This document shows, piece after piece, positions 14,978 to 21,393 of a stretch of DNA of 33,807 bases (the first letter of the stretch is position 1; each line of letters opens with the position of its first letter). The translations under genes were made by a program, and so were the position numbers. The notes below the pieces were generated by a model. That model was given only the letters and a program-made list of their open reading frames with translations. It was not told the origin of the DNA and did not search any database. This stretch comes from JBIQLO01 sp044464175 (lineage in GTDB: Bacteria; Planctomycetota; Phycisphaerae; Tepidisphaerales; Tepidisphaeraceae), in NCBI GenBank assembly GCA_044464175.1, contig JBIQLO010000012.1:1-33807 (forward strand), in the 5' to 3' direction.

Positions 14978-15880
14978 TCAAAAGCTCATGGCGTGCTTCA
15001 GGGCTTCCCAGCGACGGTCGAGCAGGTCGCGGGTGGCGGCCTGGAGGCCGGCCAGGGAGAAGTCGGCAATGGCATAGCTGGCGACGACGGTGCCGAAGGC
15101 CAGGGCGCGTTTGAGGGTGGCGGGGGAAAAGGCGCCCTGGGTGGCAAGATAGCCCATCATGCCGCCGGCGAAGCTGTCGCCGGCGCCGGTGGGGTCGATG
15201 ACTTTTTCGGCCGGGAATGCCGGGAGAACGAAGCAGTCATCGCCGTTGCACATGAGACAGCCGTGCTCGCCCTTTTTGATGACGACGAATTTGGGGCCCA
15301 TTTTAAGGACATCGCGGGCGGCGGCGACGAGGTTGTCCTTTTCGGTCAGGAGGCGGGCCTCCCCGTCATTGAGGACCAGGCCGTCGATTTTTTTCAGAAG
15401 ATTGGCCAATTCCTGGCGTTCGGTCGTGATCCAGAGGTTCATGGTGTCGGCGACGACGAGGCGGGGGGATTTCAGCTCGGCCAGCATCTGCTGCTGGAGG
15501 GCGGGGTGGGTGTTGGCCAGGAAAACGTAGCGGCTGTCGAGATAATTTGGGGGAAGTTTGGGGGCCTGTTCGGCCAGGACATTGAGATCGACTTCGACGG
15601 TGACGGCTTCGTTGAGGTCTTCGACGTAGGAGCCGTGCCAGCGGAAGGTCTTGCTGCCCTTGCGGGTTTCGAGGCCGGAAGTATCGACGGGGCGGCCTTC
15701 AAAGACGCTGAGGAGGTTGGGGGGGCAGTCTTCGCCGACGACGCCGACAAGGCGGACGGGGGAGAAGAAGGAGGCGGCGTAGGAGAAGTAGACGGCGGAG
15801 CCGCCGAGCACCCCTTCGCGCCTGCCGAGGGGGGTTTCCACGGTGTCGATTCCAATTGATCCGGTCACGAGCAGGGACAT
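14978..15880 (-). CDS. PfkB-family carbohydrate/nucleoside kinase
   Basis: A 300-residue ribokinase-like kinase that phosphorylates a sugar or nucleoside with ATP. It starts MSLLVTGSIGIDTVETP, has the first glycine-rich region (EGVLGGSAVYFSYAASFF) and the PfkB signature DPTGAGDSFAGG (about 229-240) with the catalytic Asp at 235. KFVVIKKGEHGC is also typical. ATG 15880 has GGAGG 5 nt upstream; the longer frame to 15946 lacks family sequence. The exact substrate cannot be read from the sequence; ribokinase and adenosine-kinase-like sugar kinases are the closest types. Confidence 0.85.
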   Translation of the reverse strand: MSLLVTGSIGIDTVETPLGRREGVLGGSAVYFSYAASFFSPVRLVGVVGEDCPPNLLSVFEGRPVDTSGLETRKGSKTFRWHGSYVEDLNEAVTVEVDLNVLAEQAPKLPPNYLDSRYVFLANTHPALQQQMLAELKSPRLVVADTMNLWITTERQELANLLKKIDGLVLNDGEARLLTEKDNLVAAARDVLKMGPKFVVIKKGEHGCLMCNGDDCFVLPAFPAEKVIDPTGAGDSFAGGMMGYLATQGAFSPATLKRALAFGTVVASYAIADFSLAGLQAATRDLLDRRWEALKHAMSF

Positions 15881-15997
15881 TGGGCCTCCAGAGGGGGTTC
15901 TAGTTAATCCATCCATCAGGATACACGGATGAATGGGGATTGCCAAGGGGAAGGCGCGGATGGCGGTCCAAGCCCGCCGGGAAATCGGGCGGCCTTG

Positions 15998-16549
15998 CTA
16001 GGCCTTGCAGGATGGGACATTCTGGTTCCATGGCAGCTTGGCCAGCAGGAGGCCCATACCGCAAAACCCGGTGAGGCCGGCGAATATCAGGCCCGCCCCA
16101 ATCAGGGCGCAAAGGAGGAAGAATAGGGGATGGGCAAGCCAACCCAGGACGGCGCTCAGGAGGACGAGCACCCCAGCGCCGATGCGCACCTGGCGTTCCA
16201 GGGAGATCGTGCCCGCGGGCCCGCGGACAACCGGCAGGCCAGCCTGGGCCCAGGCGAGCGTGCCACCCTGGACGCTCCGCACGTCGGAGAAGCCGGCGGC
16301 GTGGAATTTTTCGCAGGCCTTGGCGGCGCGGGCGCCGGATTGGCAAATGACATAGAGGGGACCGGCGTCGGGGGGACACTCGGCCATGAAGGCGCGGGGA
16401 TCGAGGCGGTCCAGCGGCACCAGCATCGTGCCCTGGGCGTGCAGCCGGGCATACTCGCCGGAGGTGCGCACGTCGATGATCCGGCAGGGCCGGCCGGCGG
16501 CAATGTGAGTCTGATACAGTTCCGCAGGAGAAATGGTTCGAACGCTCAT
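15998..16549 (-). CDS. Rhodanese with DUF2892-type membrane hairpin (YgaP-like)
   Basis: A 183-residue membrane-bound sulfurtransferase. The rhodanese domain (about 1-110) has IIDVRTSGEYARLHAQG and the active loop C69-Q-S-G-A-R, whose Cys would carry persulfide. The C-terminal part (about 115-170) has two hydrophobic helices like E. coli YgaP (DUF2892). ATG 16549 follows GGTGAC; a GTG at 16588 overlapping the upstream stop is possible but adds no conserved residues. Together with the AhpD-like gene upstream and divergent arsR it suggests a sulfane-sulfur or redox response module. Confidence 0.85.
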   Translation of the reverse strand: MSVRTISPAELYQTHIAAGRPCRIIDVRTSGEYARLHAQGTMLVPLDRLDPRAFMAECPPDAGPLYVICQSGARAAKACEKFHAAGFSDVRSVQGGTLAWAQAGLPVVRGPAGTISLERQVRIGAGVLVLLSAVLGWLAHPLFFLLCALIGAGLIFAGLTGFCGMGLLLAKLPWNQNVPSCKA

Positions 16550-16584
16550 GGTGTCACCACGTTTAAGGGTTAGCGGGGAACAGA

Positions 16585-16938
16585 TCACGCCGCCTCCAGG
16601 GCCTCCAGAGCATCCAAGGCCTCGACGACCTTGGGGAGGTAGGTGTAGGCGGGGCCGCCCTGCATCATGAGGGCAACCTGTGCGGTTTCGAGCACCTGGG
16701 CGCGAGTGGCGCCGGCCTCCAGGGCTTTTTTCACGTGCGCATAAAAGCAGTCATCGCATCGCAGCGCCATGGCGATGCCCAGGGCGACCAGTTCCTTTTC
16801 ACGAACGGAAAGCTCGCCGGCCTTCATGACGGCCTGGAACAGGGTTCCAAAGCCGCGCACCCCATCTGAAAGGGCGGCCTTGGCCGCGGCCATGCGAGCG
16901 GAACCTTCCTGATAATATTTTTCAGCAGCTGTGGACAT
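16585..16938 (-). CDS. AhpD/carboxymuconolactone decarboxylase-like protein
   Basis: A 117-residue all-helical protein of the CMD superfamily. The redox motif is complete: R-C61-D-D-C64-F-Y-A-H68, with LSVREKELVALGIAMAL before and ALEAGATRAQVLETAQVALMMQG after. The CxxC with a His four residues later fits AhpD-type peroxidase or disulfide-reductase chemistry rather than decarboxylation. GGGAG precedes ATG 16938, after an excellent promoter shared with arsR. It is the first gene of a two-gene unit with the rhodanese. Confidence 0.88.
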   Translation of the reverse strand: MSTAAEKYYQEGSARMAAAKAALSDGVRGFGTLFQAVMKAGELSVREKELVALGIAMALRCDDCFYAHVKKALEAGATRAQVLETAQVALMMQGGPAYTYLPKVVEALDALEALEAA

Positions 16939-16982
16939 TGGAATACTCCCATCTTAATGATCCGACTGTTCGGCAACGGCCG

Positions 16983-17018
16983 TTGACCGAATCATATTCC
17001 TATATTACTATGCAGCAA
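16983..17018. promoter_or_regulatory. Fully overlapping divergent promoters and likely ArsR operator
   Basis: Plus strand: TTGACC (16983-16988), 17 nt, TACTAT (17006-17011), 8 nt before the arsR ATG. Minus strand: TTGCTG (17018-17013), 16 nt, TATGAT (16996-16991), toward the AhpD-like gene. The AT-rich core holds CATATT (16993-16998) and AATATG (17017-17022) as inverted half-sites 18 nt apart. One bound regulator dimer here would block both promoters. Confidence 0.7.
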
Positions 17019-17019
17019 T

Positions 17020-17367
17020 ATGAAAGTCAAATCATCCGGAGCAGTGAACCATTTTCTGGACGAGGCGCAGCTCGAGGCGGTGGGTCGGCTGTTTTCAGTC
17101 TTGTCGGAGCCGAGCCGGCTGCGCGTGCTTCAAGTACTGCAGGCGGGACCTTCAACGGTGGGGACCATCGTGTCGGAGACCGGCATGAAACAGGCGAACG
17201 TGTCCAAACAGTTGGGAATTTTGTATCAGGCGGGGGTGGTGGCGCGCAAGAGGGAGGGGAATGCGGTCTGCTACAGTATCCGACTGCCGCTGGTGCTGGA
17301 GCTGTGCACGTTGGTGTGCCATGGTCTGAGGGCGGAGGCCGAAGCGCTGGCACAGCGGCTCAAATGA
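17020..17367 (+). CDS. ArsR-family transcriptional regulator
   Basis: A 115-residue winged helix-turn-helix repressor of the ArsR/SmtB type. The core is LFSVLSEPSRLRVLQVL, the recognition helix TGMKQANVSKQLGILYQAG and the wing VVARKREGNAVCYSI. Cysteines are C84, C96 and C100 (LELCTLVCHGL); the metal-type ELCVCDL motif in the recognition region is absent. This and the divergent rhodanese/AhpD-like pair recall thiol- and sulfide-responsive ArsR regulators (YgaV, BigR, SqrR), although the Cys spacing is not theirs. ATG 17020 has no ribosome site and is 8 nt from the -10 box. Confidence 0.88.
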   Translation: MKVKSSGAVNHFLDEAQLEAVGRLFSVLSEPSRLRVLQVLQAGPSTVGTIVSETGMKQANVSKQLGILYQAGVVARKREGNAVCYSIRLPLVLELCTLVCHGLRAEAEALAQRLK

Positions 17368-17374
17368 GCATGTA

Positions 17375-17560
17375 TCAAAGGGGAGCGGTTGCCGCGATCC
17401 ATCCCTGGCGGCGCGTGAGGATCGGGGAAGTGCTGGCGGGCGGGGGTGGCGGCGTCGGAGCCCATGAGCAGGAGACGGCGGAGGGTTTTGGGGGTGGCGT
17501 TGGCGGAAGGTATGCCGTGGTGGAGGAGCCAGGGCACACGGAGGCACACGAGGCTGTCAC
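17375..17560 (-). pseudogene. Decayed second copy of the tilS 3' end
   Basis: On the minus strand this encodes a WLLHHGIPSANATPKTL segment and then RRLLLMGSDAATPARQHFP. It aligns with the end of intact tilS (WLTRQGLPPQKSTPQTL, DRLLLMASDAATPARQHFP). In the best 74-nt block (17424-17497 against 18808-18881) 63 positions agree, and most mismatches fall at third codon positions. An 8-nt deletion (near 17420) then breaks the frame; after it ILTRRQGWIAATAPL and a stop (17375-17377) match the normal tilS ending. The similarity is clear back to about 17531. Upstream tilS parts are absent. Confidence 0.75.
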
Positions 17561-17671
17561 CTATTTTCTCAAGGCCCGCTCCAGCGAATCGGCCTTGTCG
17601 AAAATGCCGATCTGGTGCACGTAACGAGGTGACTGTCCCGAGCTCTCCTTGATGGCACAAAGCCCCCTTCG

Positions 17672-17702
17672 CTGCCCTCCTCCGGAGTACCGGGGGAGGC
17701 AG
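17672..17702 (-). terminator. Hairpin after the isomerase-like gene
   Basis: CTGCC and the following CTCCTCCGG pair with CCGGGGGAGGCAG across loop AGTA (one bulge), about 50 nt after the isomerase stop. It has no T-run. The gap 17368-17753 contains the tilS remnant, this hairpin and no further gene that I can support. Confidence 0.4.
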
Positions 17703-17753
17703 TGACTGGCCGGATGGGAGTGGGCGTTTGAGGGGATGCGGGGAAGGGGGATT

Positions 17754-18662
17754 TCAGGCCGGCAGGCGTTGGCGGGCGGCCTCGAAGCATTGGCGGGCAA
17801 TTCGCGTGAGCACCAGGGCCTGTTCCCAACGGTCGGATTCCTCCTGGAGCGTGCCGTCGGGGGCCGGCAACAGGCGGGCATAGTAATTTTTCGACCAGAG
17901 CAACTCCGGGGCGAAGCAGAGATAGTCGCCGGGTTTGGCGCTTTGGAGAAAGCCGGCGAAGCTGCGGGTCCAGAGTTCCTTGAAATGCTCGACGTTGGGC
18001 CGATTTGTGCCGTCGCCGATGTTCACTTGAATGCAGCCGGGGTTGCCGATGCGCCCGTGGATGAACCGCACCCGCTCGAGCACCGGGGCGATGAATTCGA
18101 GCTTTTTTTCAAATCCGCCGTAGACCATTTCCAGCCCCGTATACCAGTGGGAGAAATCCCCATTGAAGCGGATCTGGGGAAATTTCCGAGTCAGCCGGAC
18201 GGTGCGCCACATGTCCTGGGTGATGGTGGCCCGATGCGTCTCGATGTAGAGGGGGAAATCGTGTTTGTGGGATGCCGCGAGCACCGCATCCACCAGGCGA
18301 TCGGCGGCGTCATCGTCCTCCATGCCCCATCCGACGTGAAGGGTGGCGCAGTCGTGGCCCGCCTCCTTGAGGCGCTGCGCCAGAGGGTCGGCATCGGAGG
18401 GTTCGCGAACGCCGCCGCCGGCGGTGGAACCCATCCCCAGCGACTTGAGCAGCGCGAGATCGCCGCCCTGCATCCCCTCATATCCCGCCGCCCGCGCCGC
18501 CTGGTAAACGTTCAGCGGATCGCCGACCGGGGCAGCGCTCCAGGGGGGCAGGCCCGCGAGCGTTCCGGTATTGAGGTCACATCTCAAGCGCGGCGGGCGG
18601 GTTGTTCCATCGTTGGTGTTGGAAATCACGAGGATAACGTATTGATCCGGCGGCGCGAGCAC
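17754..18662 (-). CDS. Xylose-isomerase-like TIM-barrel protein (sugar phosphate isomerase/epimerase)
   Basis: A roughly 302-residue protein of the AP endonuclease 2 / xylose isomerase-like superfamily. Signs are LRCDLNTGTLAG, ARAAGYEGMQGGD, LYIETHRATITQD, IRFNGDFSHWYTGLEM, a metal-ligand-rich RVRFIHGRIGNPG stretch and FAPELLW near the end. E, D, H and E residues occur where the family binds its divalent metal. The substrate is unknown. The start is uncertain: GTG 18662 has GGAG 8 nt upstream, while GTG 18629 and TTG 18587 are alternatives. The gene lies between intact tilS and its decayed 3' copy. Confidence 0.72.
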   Translation of the reverse strand: MLAPPDQYVILVISNTNDGTTRPPRLRCDLNTGTLAGLPPWSAAPVGDPLNVYQAARAAGYEGMQGGDLALLKSLGMGSTAGGGVREPSDADPLAQRLKEAGHDCATLHVGWGMEDDDAADRLVDAVLAASHKHDFPLYIETHRATITQDMWRTVRLTRKFPQIRFNGDFSHWYTGLEMVYGGFEKKLEFIAPVLERVRFIHGRIGNPGCIQVNIGDGTNRPNVEHFKELWTRSFAGFLQSAKPGDYLCFAPELLWSKNYYARLLPAPDGTLQEESDRWEQALVLTRIARQCFEAARQRLPA

Positions 18663-18756
18663 AAGATTGGCTCCTGCGCCGGGTCCTGTTGAACTTGCGG
18701 CTTCCCCGCAACGAGAGAGGCGCAAACAGGGGCGAGGGGGTCCGTGCCGCGTTTTT

Positions 18757-19689
18757 TCATCGTTGCGCGGTGATCTGGCGGTGGCGGCGGGTGAGAACCA
18801 GGGGGCCGGGGAAGTGTTGGCGGGCAGGCGTGGCGGCATCGGAGGCCATGAGGAGGAGGCGGTCGAGGGTTTGGGGAGTGGATTTTTGGGGCGGGAGGCC
18901 CTGGCGCGTGAGCCAGGTCCGGGCGGCGTGGCGGGCGAGGATCGCGGGCAGGCGGTTCAACTGGTCGATCGGCAGCGCATCGGGAAATCGGGGGGCGGCG
19001 GCGGTGAGCCAGTTCTGGAAGGCGCGGGCGGATTGGGCCAGGGCGAGCAGGTCGTCGGTGAGGGAGGGGTGGCAGGCCAGGAGTTGGCGGACGCGGTTGC
19101 GGGCGTAGCGAGGGGAGGCGTTGGAGGCATCCTCGCGCCAGGGGTGGGGGATGGATTGGAGGAAGGATTTGAGGTCCTGTTTGCGGATATTGAGCAACGG
19201 ACGCAGGAGGCGGAGGTTTTGGATCTGGGTGTCGGGGGACATGCCGGTGAGGCCGGGGAGGCTGGAGCCGCGCAGGAGACGGAAGAGGACGGTTTCGGCC
19301 TGGTCGTCGGCATGGTGGGCCAGGAGGACGGCGGCGAGGTGGTGCTTTTCTACGGCCTGGCGGAACAGGCCCAGGCGAATAGCACGGTAGCGGGCGGAGG
19401 GATTTTTGGACAGGTTGGGGTGGGCGGATTCCAGGTCGGATCGGCGGGCGATGGTGTGGGGGAGGTTGAAGCGGAGGGCAAGGTCACGGACGAAATCGGC
19501 GTCGGCATCGCTGTCAGGGCCGCGGGTCTGGTGGTTCAGGTGGACGAGGTGGAGGTGAAGATGGGGGTTTTGGCAACAGGCCAGGAGCAGCGCGGTGCTG
19601 TCGGGGCCGCCGGAGAGGGCCAGGGCATATCGGCCGGGGGGCAGGGCGGCGGCAGCGGCAAGCAGCGGCAAATCGGCCGGGGGAGGCAT
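18757..19689 (-). CDS. tilS: tRNA(Ile)-lysidine synthase
   Basis: A 310-residue N-type ATP pyrophosphatase that attaches lysine to C34 of the minor tRNA-Ile so it reads AUA. The PP-loop ALSGGPDSTALLLA is at about 24-37. HLNHQTRGPDSDADADFV, LLAHHADDQAETVLFRLLRG, GLTGM and RPLLNIRK are family marks, as is the NASPRYARNRVRQLL region. ATG 19689 gives a normal N-terminal domain; a GTG at 19725 lies in an intergenic repeat word and is less likely. It lacks the extra C-terminal domains of E. coli TilS, which is common. It diverges from the gene at 19830. Confidence 0.93.
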   Translation of the reverse strand: MPPPADLPLLAAAAALPPGRYALALSGGPDSTALLLACCQNPHLHLHLVHLNHQTRGPDSDADADFVRDLALRFNLPHTIARRSDLESAHPNLSKNPSARYRAIRLGLFRQAVEKHHLAAVLLAHHADDQAETVLFRLLRGSSLPGLTGMSPDTQIQNLRLLRPLLNIRKQDLKSFLQSIPHPWREDASNASPRYARNRVRQLLACHPSLTDDLLALAQSARAFQNWLTAAAPRFPDALPIDQLNRLPAILARHAARTWLTRQGLPPQKSTPQTLDRLLLMASDAATPARQHFPGPLVLTRRHRQITAQR

Positions 19690-19778
19690 GGGGGGAATTG
19701 TCACCTGTCTTGGGTCGCTTGTCACTTGCTGTCGGCCGTCGGTGGGGTATTTGTCGCTTGAGGGGAGGGGAGCGGTTT

Positions 19779-19807
19779 TTGCTTAAAGGGGGTTTGTGTG
19801 ATACAGA
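19779..19807 (+). promoter_or_regulatory. Candidate promoter for the two membrane protein genes
   Basis: TTGCTT (19779-19784), 17 nt, TACAGA (19802-19807), 22 nt before ATG 19830. The -10 is only a fair match. Confidence 0.35.
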
Positions 19808-19829
19808 TGAGGTTGCAATCGAGTCCTGC

Positions 19830-20309
19830 ATGATGGTGGAACTGGGAATTTTCTTTCGGTGGCTGCATGTGGTGACGGCCTGCATCGCGCTGGGCGGGGT
19901 CTTTTTCATGGTGGCGGTGGTGCCGATCGGGCTGCGGTCGCTGGACGGGGTGGTGCGGGATGAGGTGGGGCTGCGGTTCCGTCGGGTGTTCAAGATCGTC
20001 ATTCATACCTGCATTCTGCTGTTTCTGATCAGCGGGATTTACAACGCGATCGCCAACTGGGAGGCGTACAGGGCGGGGGTGCCGGTGACGCACGCGCTGC
20101 TGGGGGCGCACGTGGGGCTGGCGCTGATCGTCTTTGCGGTGGCGCTGGTGCTGCTGGCGGGGCGCACCCCCCGGTCCGGGGCGCGGCGGTGGATGGCGCT
20201 GAACCTGATCCTGATGCTGATCGTGGTGGCGGCGGCGTCGAGCCTGAAGTGGGCGCGGGAGCGGGGGCTGGCGATCGAGCGCGAGGCGGCGGCGGCCTCG
20301 GTGGAATGA
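19830..20309 (+). CDS. Four-helix integral membrane protein (CopD-like), first of two paralogues
   Basis: A 159-residue protein (second ATG at 19833). Four hydrophobic helices: about 5-28 (FFRWLHVVTACIALGGVFFM), 52-70 (VIHTCILLFLISGIYNAI), 85-108 (HALLGAHVGLALIVFAVAL) and 115-135 (WMALNLILMLIVVAAAS). The RWLH opening with membrane-embedded His in later helices recalls CopD and related small heme- or metal-associated membrane proteins. That match is only by pattern. A mini-frame of eight codons (19807-19833) ends overlapping this start. The paralogue follows 12 nt downstream. Confidence 0.6.
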   Translation: MMVELGIFFRWLHVVTACIALGGVFFMVAVVPIGLRSLDGVVRDEVGLRFRRVFKIVIHTCILLFLISGIYNAIANWEAYRAGVPVTHALLGAHVGLALIVFAVALVLLAGRTPRSGARRWMALNLILMLIVVAAASSLKWARERGLAIEREAAAASVE

Positions 20310-20321
20310 GTCGGGGAACCT

Positions 20322-20876
20322 ATGACGCATCTGCTGGTCAACCTGGCGTACCTGCTGTCGCGTTACCTGCACATCGTCTGCGCCACGCTGCTGGTGGGAG
20401 GCACGCTTTTTTACGAGATGGTGGTGCCGGAGGCGATTGCCGAGCTGCGGGATGAGCACCGGCTGGCGATTTTCGCGCGGGCGCGGTGGTTTTTCCGGCG
20501 GATCGTCTGGATCAGCAGCGCGGTGATCGTGGTGACGGGGTTGATCGAGACGGCGCGCCACTGGCCGACCTACACGCACGTGGAGGCGGCGGCGATGGCG
20601 GCGGCGACGACCCAGCCGACCGTGCGGGAGTCGATCGCGGTTCGGCCGGGGTGGTGGTGGGCCGCCCACGCCAGCACGGGGCTGATCGCGGTGCTGATCG
20701 CGGTGTCGCTGACGACCGGGCCGCGCCCGCCGGAGCATCCGGTGCGGTGGATGCGGCTGAACCTGGGGATTCTGCTGATCGTGATCTTCCTGGCGACGGC
20801 GACGCGGCAGGTGCGGCTGATCGCGGCTGACCAGGCGGATTCGGCGACGCGCGCAGTCCTGCGGGGAGGGAAATGA
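20322..20876 (+). CDS. Four-helix integral membrane protein (CopD-like), second paralogue
   Basis: A 184-residue relative of the gene before it, with the same plan: RYLHIVCATLLVGGTLFYEMVVP, IVWISSAVIVVTGLIETARH, WWWAAHASTGLIAVLIAVSL and WMRLNLGILLIVIFLATATRQ. The loop between helices 2 and 3 is longer and Ala/Thr-rich (about 85-105). A GGGGA precedes ATG 20322. The tandem, tightly spaced arrangement suggests a heteromeric membrane unit. Histidines at the same helix positions in both proteins could ligate heme or metal. This is inference. Confidence 0.6.
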   Translation: MTHLLVNLAYLLSRYLHIVCATLLVGGTLFYEMVVPEAIAELRDEHRLAIFARARWFFRRIVWISSAVIVVTGLIETARHWPTYTHVEAAAMAAATTQPTVRESIAVRPGWWWAAHASTGLIAVLIAVSLTTGPRPPEHPVRWMRLNLGILLIVIFLATATRQVRLIAADQADSATRAVLRGGK

Positions 20877-20900
20877 ACGAGGAAGGGGCGAGGGGATAGG

Positions 20901-20940
20901 GGGATGGTTTATCCCGTTTACCACGTCTATAATCCATCCC
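20901..20940 (+). promoter_or_regulatory. hicBA promoter with flanking inverted repeat
   Basis: TATAAT at 20928-20933 lies 8 nt before the hicB ATG; a weak TGGTTT (20905-20910) is 17 nt upstream. GGGATGG (20901-20907) and CCATCCC (20934-20940) form an inverted repeat around the promoter, and with a one-base bulge the arms extend to ATAGGG/CCCTAT. GGGAT-GGTTT-ATCCC (20901-20915) is a nested repeat. This suits autorepression by the antitoxin. The mRNA would be leaderless or nearly so. Confidence 0.6.
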
Positions 20941-20941
20941 T

Positions 20942-21154
20942 ATGAAGATCATCATCGAACGGCATCCCGACGGCTATGTCGCCTATCCGCTGGGTATGAA
21001 AGGGGTGGTGGTGGGCGAAGGCGACACGCGCGAGCAAGCGCTGGCCGACGTTGAATCGGCCATTCGGTTTCACATTGAGACGTTCGGGGAAGAGGTTCTC
21101 AATGAAGAGTCTCCCGTACTCGATGCCTTTGTGACTGAAGCCAGGGTGGCCTGA
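20942..21154 (+). CDS. hicB: HicB-type antitoxin
   Basis: A 70-residue antitoxin with the degraded RNase H-like fold of HicB: MKIIIERHPDGYVAYPLGMK, VVVGEGDTREQALADVESAI and RFHIETFGEE. It would bind and neutralise HicA. It has no clear C-terminal DNA-binding domain, although the end is short and acidic. The gene comes before the toxin, the reverse of E. coli hicAB, and its stop overlaps the toxin start by one base (TGATG). No Shine-Dalgarno sequence is present; the start is 8 nt from TATAAT. Codon use is slightly less GC-rich than in the neighbours, which fits a mobile module. Confidence 0.82.
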   Translation: MKIIIERHPDGYVAYPLGMKGVVVGEGDTREQALADVESAIRFHIETFGEEVLNEESPVLDAFVTEARVA

Positions 21155-21393
21155 TGCCGAAATTTCCGGTCGACGCGCCCAAGGCCCGTGTTCTTCGCGC
21201 ACTGGAAGCGATGGGCTTTCGAATCATACGCGAACGGGAGCATATCGCGATGGCTCGGCAAAATCCCGATGGCCCATCAACGCCACTGACGTTGCCCAAC
21301 CCTTCCACGATCAAGGGCTCAACCCTTCGGACCATTTGCTCCCAGTCCGGAATCAATCGAAACGATTTTCTTCAATCCTATGAACGAGCCTGA
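21154..21393 (+). CDS. hicA: HicA-type mRNA interferase toxin
   Basis: A 79-residue small double-stranded-RNA-binding-fold toxin: APKARVLRALEAMGFRIIRE, REHIAMAR (catalytic His candidate, H30), PLTLPN-x-STIKGSTLRTI and FLQSYERA. From memory, many members of this subfamily read PNH in the middle motif; here it is PNP (codon CCT near 21303), which may weaken a contact. The gene overlaps the ABC permease start (21380) by 14 nt, so it could be translationally coupled to a transporter, which is unusual for a toxin-antitoxin pair. Confidence 0.82.
   Translation: MPKFPVDAPKARVLRALEAMGFRIIREREHIAMARQNPDGPSTPLTLPNPSTIKGSTLRTICSQSGINRNDFLQSYERA

Noticed and set aside
15972..15992. Hairpin GCCCG/CGGGC between the rhodanese and PfkB genes as a terminator
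   Set aside because: Only a 5-bp stem, with no T-run and several alternative pairings; too weak to call.
17271..17660. Minus-strand frame of 129 codons covering the tilS-like remnant
   Set aside because: Only its middle resembles tilS; the frame runs past the shifted stop into the antisense of arsR, so it is not a working gene.
19807..19833. Eight-codon upstream frame overlapping the start of the first CopD-like gene
   Set aside because: No ribosome site and no regulatory codon pattern; chance is likely.
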